From: CAVSUR01 sp052143655
GTDB lineage: Bacteria > Actinomycetota > Actinomycetes > Streptosporangiales > Streptosporangiaceae
Direction: 5' to 3'
NCBI GenBank assembly: GCA_052143655.1
Contig: JBKQSL010000333.1
Coordinates: 1-9,159 of the forward strand
Length of the DNA stretch: 9,159 nucleotides
Positions 5,998-9,159 of this stretch are shown here, piece after piece. The position numbers and the translations under genes are program-made. How positions within the stretch are numbered: the first letter of the stretch is position 1; each line of letters starts with the position of its first letter. The notes beneath the pieces were generated by a model. That model did not search any database, was not told the origin of the DNA, and saw nothing but the letters and a program-made list of their open reading frames with translations.

Positions 5998-7650
5998 ATG
6001 ACGGATAGCGACGGCGACGGCCGGCCAGTGGTGCCGCGCCGGACCCGGCGCGTCCCGCCGCCGTCCGGCCGCCGGCCAGCTGCTCCCGGCCCCGGCGAGG
6101 AGGGCTACCTGCCCGGCCCGAGGCCCGGGCTCTACCCGGCGGCGCGCCGCGGCGATCCCGCCGCGCGGCGCCCGGCCGCCGGCGAAGGCGGTCATGAGCG
6201 CAGGGCGGCCGGCGAAGGCGGTCATGAGCGCAGGGCGGCCGGCGAAGGCGGCCCTGCGCGCGGGGCGGCGGCAGGCCGGGGACAGCAGCGGCTTCCCGGC
6301 CGGATCTCGGCCGGCCGGCAGGCTCGCCGGCAGCGGGCGCTGCTGGCGCTCACCGCCGTGCTGTCCGCGCTGGTCATGCTGGCCTCCGGCAGCGCCTGGG
6401 CACTGACCAGCTACATCAGCAGCAGCCTGGGCCGGATCAACGCCGGCACGACCGGCACGCCGGCCAGCGGCCCGCTGAACATACTGGTCGCCGGAGTGGA
6501 CACGCGGACCGGGCTCACGCCGCGCCAGCAGGCCATCCTGCATGTCGGGCATGCGGTCAGCGACAACTCGGACACGCTGATGCTGGCGCACATCCCGGCC
6601 AGCCATCGCTACGTGCGGGTCATCAGCCTGCCGCGCGATTCGTGGGTGGACATCCCCGGGCATGGCATGAACAAGATCAACGCCGCCTTCGGCCTCGGCG
6701 GCCCGAGGCTGATGGTGCGCACCGTGGAGCAGGCCACCGGGCTGCGCATCAACGACTACATCGAGGTCAACTTCCTGGGATTCGTCAAGGTCATCGACGC
6801 GCTAGGCGGCGTGGACGTCTGCCTGCCGCAGGCGGTGAACGATTCCTTCAGCGGCCTGCACCTGTCCGCTGGACGGCACCACGTCGACGGCATCACGGCG
6901 CTGAAGTACGCCCGGGACCGGCACTCGTTCGCCGCATCCGACCTGGCCCGGATCGACCACCAGCATCAGCTGCTGGCCTCGCTGCTGACCAGGGCGGCCA
7001 GCTCGGGAACGCTCGCCGACCCTATCCGGCTGGCCCGGCTGCTGGCCGCGGTCTCGTCGGCCGTCCAGGTCGATGACGGCTTCAACCTCACCGCCCTGGC
7101 GGACCAGATGCGCGGCATCCGGCCCGGCGACGTCAGCTTCAGCACCGTCCCGCTGGCCAGCATTGACTACGCCACCAAGACCGGCCAGTCCGCGGTGCTG
7201 TGGGACAAGCCAGCCGCGGATGCACTGTTCGCGGCGCTGCGGCACGGCCATCCGGTGCCCCGGCGTGCCCGTCAGCACCGGCGCGCTGAACCGTCGCGAC
7301 GGCAGGTGTCCGTGGACGTCTACAACGGGACGATGATCGGCGGCCTGTCCGCCGCCACCGGCGCGGAACTGTCCCGCCTCGGCTTCACCGTGCACGGGTC
7401 CGCGCTGACCTGGCAGCGCCAGGATGTCAGCCAGACGCTGATCGAGTATCCGCCCGGTCAGCGGGCCGCCGCCCGGCTGGTGCGCGCGGTCATGCCGGGC
7501 AGCGCGCTGCGCCCGGCGCGCAGGCTGGCCCGGGTGCGGATCGTGCTGGGCTCGGCTGGCTACCTGGTCACGACCGGGCAGCAGGGCGCTGCGCCGTCCG
7601 CGGCGGGCGGCGCAGGCCAGCAGACCGCCGCGCAGGCCGCCTGCCGCTAG
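5998..7650 (+). CDS. LytR-CpsA-Psr (LCP) family protein with C-terminal LytR_C domain
   Basis: A membrane-anchored LCP enzyme. The family transfers glycopolymers from undecaprenyl-pyrophosphate to peptidoglycan on the outer face of the membrane. In 550 residues: a disordered Pro/Arg/Gly-rich cytoplasmic tail (1-111) with a 10-residue tandem repeat (62-91); one transmembrane segment (about 113-139); the LCP domain (about 160-331) with NILVAGVDTR, SDTLMLAHI, ISLPRDSWVDIP (209-220), NKINAAF, ALGGVDVCLP (268-277) and ALKYARDRHS (301-310); a linker; and a LytR_C domain (about 436-524, starting VSVDVYNGT). The usual D-x-x-R-x-x-R-Q motif reads DLARIDHQ (315-322), with His in place of the second Arg. 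The ATG has GGGGGA only 3 bases upstream, closer than usual, but no better start is visible. Which polymer is transferred cannot be told. Confidence 0.93.
   Translation: MTDSDGDGRPVVPRRTRRVPPPSGRRPAAPGPGEEGYLPGPRPGLYPAARRGDPAARRPAAGEGGHERRAAGEGGHERRAAGEGGPARGAAAGRGQQRLPGRISAGRQARRQRALLALTAVLSALVMLASGSAWALTSYISSSLGRINAGTTGTPASGPLNILVAGVDTRTGLTPRQQAILHVGHAVSDNSDTLMLAHIPASHRYVRVISLPRDSWVDIPGHGMNKINAAFGLGGPRLMVRTVEQATGLRINDYIEVNFLGFVKVIDALGGVDVCLPQAVNDSFSGLHLSAGRHHVDGITALKYARDRHSFAASDLARIDHQHQLLASLLTRAASSGTLADPIRLARLLAAVSSAVQVDDGFNLTALADQMRGIRPGDVSFSTVPLASIDYATKTGQSAVLWDKPAADALFAALRHGHPVPRRARQHRRAEPSRRQVSVDVYNGTMIGGLSAATGAELSRLGFTVHGSALTWQRQDVSQTLIEYPPGQRAAARLVRAVMPGSALRPARRLARVRIVLGSAGYLVTTGQQGAAPSAAGGAGQQTAAQAACR
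6181..6270 (+). repeat. In-frame 30-bp tandem repeat in the LCP cytoplasmic tail
   Basis: Two identical 30-base units (6181-6210 and 6211-6240) are followed by a diverged third (6241-6270). Being a multiple of three, the repeat encodes GEGGHERRAA twice and then GEGGPARGAA (residues 62-91). The perfect identity of the first two units suggests recent duplication by slippage or unequal recombination. Confidence 0.95.
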
Positions 7651-8324
7651 CCAGCCTCGCCAAGGACAACCGCCAGCGCGAAGCCGTCATAGCCCTTGCT
7701 GCCCACGGTCTGGCTGGCCGCGCCGGCCAGCCGGGGATGCGCCGCGATCTGCTCCAGGAACGCGCGGACGCCGCGGACGTCCGCGTCATCGCTGGCGGGA
7801 TCGGCGACCTTCCCGCCGCGGGCGACATTGTCGCCGACGATCATCGTACCCGGCCGGGACAGCCGCAGTGACTGCTCCAGGTAGCCGGGGTAGCCGCTCT
7901 TGTCCGCGTCGATGAAGATCAGGTCGAACGGCTCCGCGGCGGCCCCGATCAGCTCGGCCAGCGTGTCCCGGGCCGGCCCGAGCCGGACCTGCACGACCTC
8001 GGCCAGCCCGGCGCGCCGGATGTTGGCCCCGGCCACCTCCGCGTGCAGCGGGCTGGCTTCCAGCGTGATCAGGCGGCCGCCTGGCGGCAGCGCGCGAGCC
8101 AGCCAGATCGTGCTGTAGCCGCCCAGGGTCCCGACCTCCAGGATGCGCCGGGCACCGACGGCCAGGGCCAGCACCTGCAGCAGCTTGCCCTGGCCGGGCG
8201 ACACGCTGATCTGCGGCAGCCCCGCTTCCCGGCTGGCGCGGGCTGCCTCGTCCAGCGCGCCGTCCGGGGGCGCGAGCAGCCCGTCGAAGTACTCGTCGAC
8301 GGCCGTCCAGGTCTCCTGGCTCAT
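7647..8324 (-). CDS. SAM-dependent O-methyltransferase (Methyltransf_3 / COMT-like)
   Basis: A class I SAM-dependent O-methyltransferase of the small, divalent-metal-dependent catechol/caffeoyl-CoA type, 225 residues from the chosen ATG. Motif I for SAM binding is ILEVGTLGGYS (61-71), with E89 at the end of strand beta 2 (LITLEAS) as the likely ribose-binding acid. The metal and catalytic region is FIDADKSGY (137-145), with D139 and D141, followed by GDN (164-166). The N-terminal VSPGQGKLL (41-49) is also typical. An upstream TTG (8396) and an ATG (8342) are in frame, but the extra residues are low-complexity and MSQETWTAVDEYF looks like the natural family start. No strong ribosome site is visible. 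It lies 84 bases after the aldolase on the same strand and overlaps the LCP stop. The methyl acceptor is unknown. Confidence 0.9.
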   Translation of the reverse strand: MSQETWTAVDEYFDGLLAPPDGALDEAARASREAGLPQISVSPGQGKLLQVLALAVGARRILEVGTLGGYSTIWLARALPPGGRLITLEASPLHAEVAGANIRRAGLAEVVQVRLGPARDTLAELIGAAAEPFDLIFIDADKSGYPGYLEQSLRLSRPGTMIVGDNVARGGKVADPASDDADVRGVRAFLEQIAAHPRLAGAASQTVGSKGYDGFALAVVLGEAG

Positions 8325-8357
8325 GCCGATACTCTGGCGCATCGCCGGCCGCGGCGG

Positions 8358-8394
8358 CAGGCCGGCCCCAGGCCGGAAGCCGGCGCAGGCCGGC
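8358..8394. repeat. CAGGCCGG triplet repeat and small hairpin between aldolase and methyltransferase genes
   Basis: The 84-base gap between the two minus-strand genes contains CAGGCCGG three times (8358, 8369, 8386). It also contains a 6-bp stem GCCGGC/GCCGGC with a GCAG loop (8379-8394), 15 bases past the aldolase stop. The hairpin could attenuate or partly terminate the transcript, but such motifs also arise by chance at this GC content. Confidence 0.4.
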
Positions 8395-8408
8395 AAGTCC
8401 CGGCTGTG

Positions 8409-9131
8409 CTAGCCGCGCGCTTCGGCCAGCCCGGCGGCCACCGCCAGGGGCAGGGCCACCGCGTCGGCGGCGACAGTCACCAGGCGACAGCCGTGCTCGC
8501 GGTACAGCCGGGCGGTGGCGCCATCAGCGGCATGCACGCCGACTGGCTTGCCCGCGGCGGCGCACTGGGCCCAGATCTGCTCCAGGGCGGGCCGCAGCAC
8601 CGGGCCGTGCGGATCGAGCGGGCAGCCAAGCGACAGCGACAGGTCCCGCGGGCCCACGTAGATGCCGTCGACGCCGAAGATCTCCAGGGTGGCCGGCAGG
8701 TCCGCGGCGGCCTCGCCGGATTCCACCATGACGATGCACAGCGGGTCGCCGACAGCCAGCACGCCGCCGGCTGAGCGGTAGCCGTCCGGCGGGTACCGGC
8801 ACGCGCCGACGACTTCCAGCGCCTGCGCGGCCGACTGCACGTTGGGCACGATGACCCCGGCGCAGCCGAGGTCCAGGGCCCGGCCAATGTCGGCCGGGTG
8901 CGCGTGCCGGACCCGGCCGAGCGGCGCGGCGCCGGCCAGCGTGATCGCGGCGGTCAGCGCAGGCAGGTCCGCCTCGGCGGCCCCGCCGTGCTGCAGGTCG
9001 ATGACGACATAGTCCAGCCCGGTGCCCGCCAGCAGGCCGGCGGCGACCGGATCGGGGATGACCGACCAGCCGCCGTAGACCGCCTCACCGCCGCGGACCC
9101 GATCGCGGAAATCAGCTGCTGTCACCCGCAT
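8409..9131 (-). CDS. HpcH/HpaI aldolase family protein
   Basis: A class II, divalent-metal-dependent aldolase of the HpcH/HpaI family, whose members cleave or form 2-oxo-4-hydroxy acids to pyruvate plus an aldehyde. It has 240 residues from ATG 9131. Active-site landmarks are present: VVIDLQHGG (residues 42-50) with the catalytic His48; GRVRHAHP with R75 equivalent to the HpaI substrate-binding Arg; VIVPNVQSA; RYPPDGYRSAG; the metal ligand E137 in VMVESGE; and GPRDLS with metal ligand D163. A TTG two codons upstream (9137) is an alternative start; neither has a clear ribosome site, and the window ends 28 bases upstream of the ATG. The DLQHG form occurs in the hydroxy-oxo-acid aldolase branch rather than in classic HpaI, which has DGEHA. 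The exact substrate is unknown. It probably shares a transcript with the methyltransferase. Confidence 0.92.
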   Translation of the reverse strand: MRVTAADFRDRVRGGEAVYGGWSVIPDPVAAGLLAGTGLDYVVIDLQHGGAAEADLPALTAAITLAGAAPLGRVRHAHPADIGRALDLGCAGVIVPNVQSAAQALEVVGACRYPPDGYRSAGGVLAVGDPLCIVMVESGEAAADLPATLEIFGVDGIYVGPRDLSLSLGCPLDPHGPVLRPALEQIWAQCAAAGKPVGVHAADGATARLYREHGCRLVTVAADAVALPLAVAAGLAEARG

Positions 9132-9159
9132 AGCCAAGCACGTGCCCGGCCGGGCGGGA

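Noticed and set aside
6181..6270. Direct repeats considered as a CRISPR array
   Set aside because: The units abut with no spacers, are in frame in a coding gene, and no cas genes are present.
6194..6406. Short frame with a repeated MSAGRPAKA peptide inside the LCP gene
   Set aside because: It is the +2-frame reading of the in-frame 30-bp repeat. The LCP frame continues straight through into a transmembrane segment and conserved domain.
8325..8396. TTG at 8396 as the methyltransferase start
   Set aside because: It would add 24 low-complexity residues without family similarity; the ATG at 8324 gives the usual N-terminus.
8043..8774. 243-codon plus-strand frame across the methyltransferase and aldolase genes
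   Set aside because: It spans two well-supported minus-strand genes and has no family features.

Overview
The window is about 9.2 kb of very GC-rich DNA with strong third-position GC bias, GTG/ATG starts and short translational overlaps. The proteins look actinobacterial: a FadE5-type acyl-CoA dehydrogenase, a LytR-CpsA-Psr protein with a LytR_C tail, and a Dabb-domain protein. I infer a high-GC actinomycete, but I cannot place the genus. I see no RNA genes, insertion sequences, phage genes or CRISPR arrays, and nothing that marks recent gene transfer.

Layout: (1) 1-3410, plus strand: three tightly packed genes for a 2-oxoacid dehydrogenase complex, E1 alpha (N-terminus cut off by the window edge), E1 beta (4-base overlap) and the lipoylated E2. 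No E3 (lipoamide dehydrogenase) gene is present here. (2) 3411-3581: a 171-base gap with a CCCG tandem repeat, which is a G-quadruplex motif on the minus strand, and a nested inverted repeat. (3) 3582-3875, plus: a 97-residue Dabb-domain protein. (4) 3876-3947: a convergent gap filled by a 12-bp GC-rich hairpin, probably a bidirectional terminator. (5) 3948-5777, minus: a FadE5-like acyl-CoA dehydrogenase. (6) 5778-5997: a divergent gap holding a credible fadE5 promoter with an operator-like site next to the predicted transcription start, and a weaker candidate promoter for the LCP gene. (7) 5998-7650, plus: an LCP cell-wall glycopolymer ligase with an in-frame 30-bp tandem repeat in its cytoplasmic tail. 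(8) 7647-9131, minus: an O-methyltransferase preceded by an HpcH/HpaI-type aldolase. The LCP and methyltransferase genes overlap tail to tail at a shared CTAG.

The first two-thirds is mainly acyl-CoA metabolism. The dehydrogenase complex makes acyl-CoA from pyruvate or branched-chain 2-oxoacids, and the FadE5-like enzyme starts beta-oxidation of acyl-CoAs. The LCP gene belongs to cell-wall assembly, and the methyltransferase/aldolase pair has no clear pathway. I do not see a coherent undescribed system. The points most worth checking are non-coding: the fadE5 promoter/operator and the two elements upstream of the Dabb gene.
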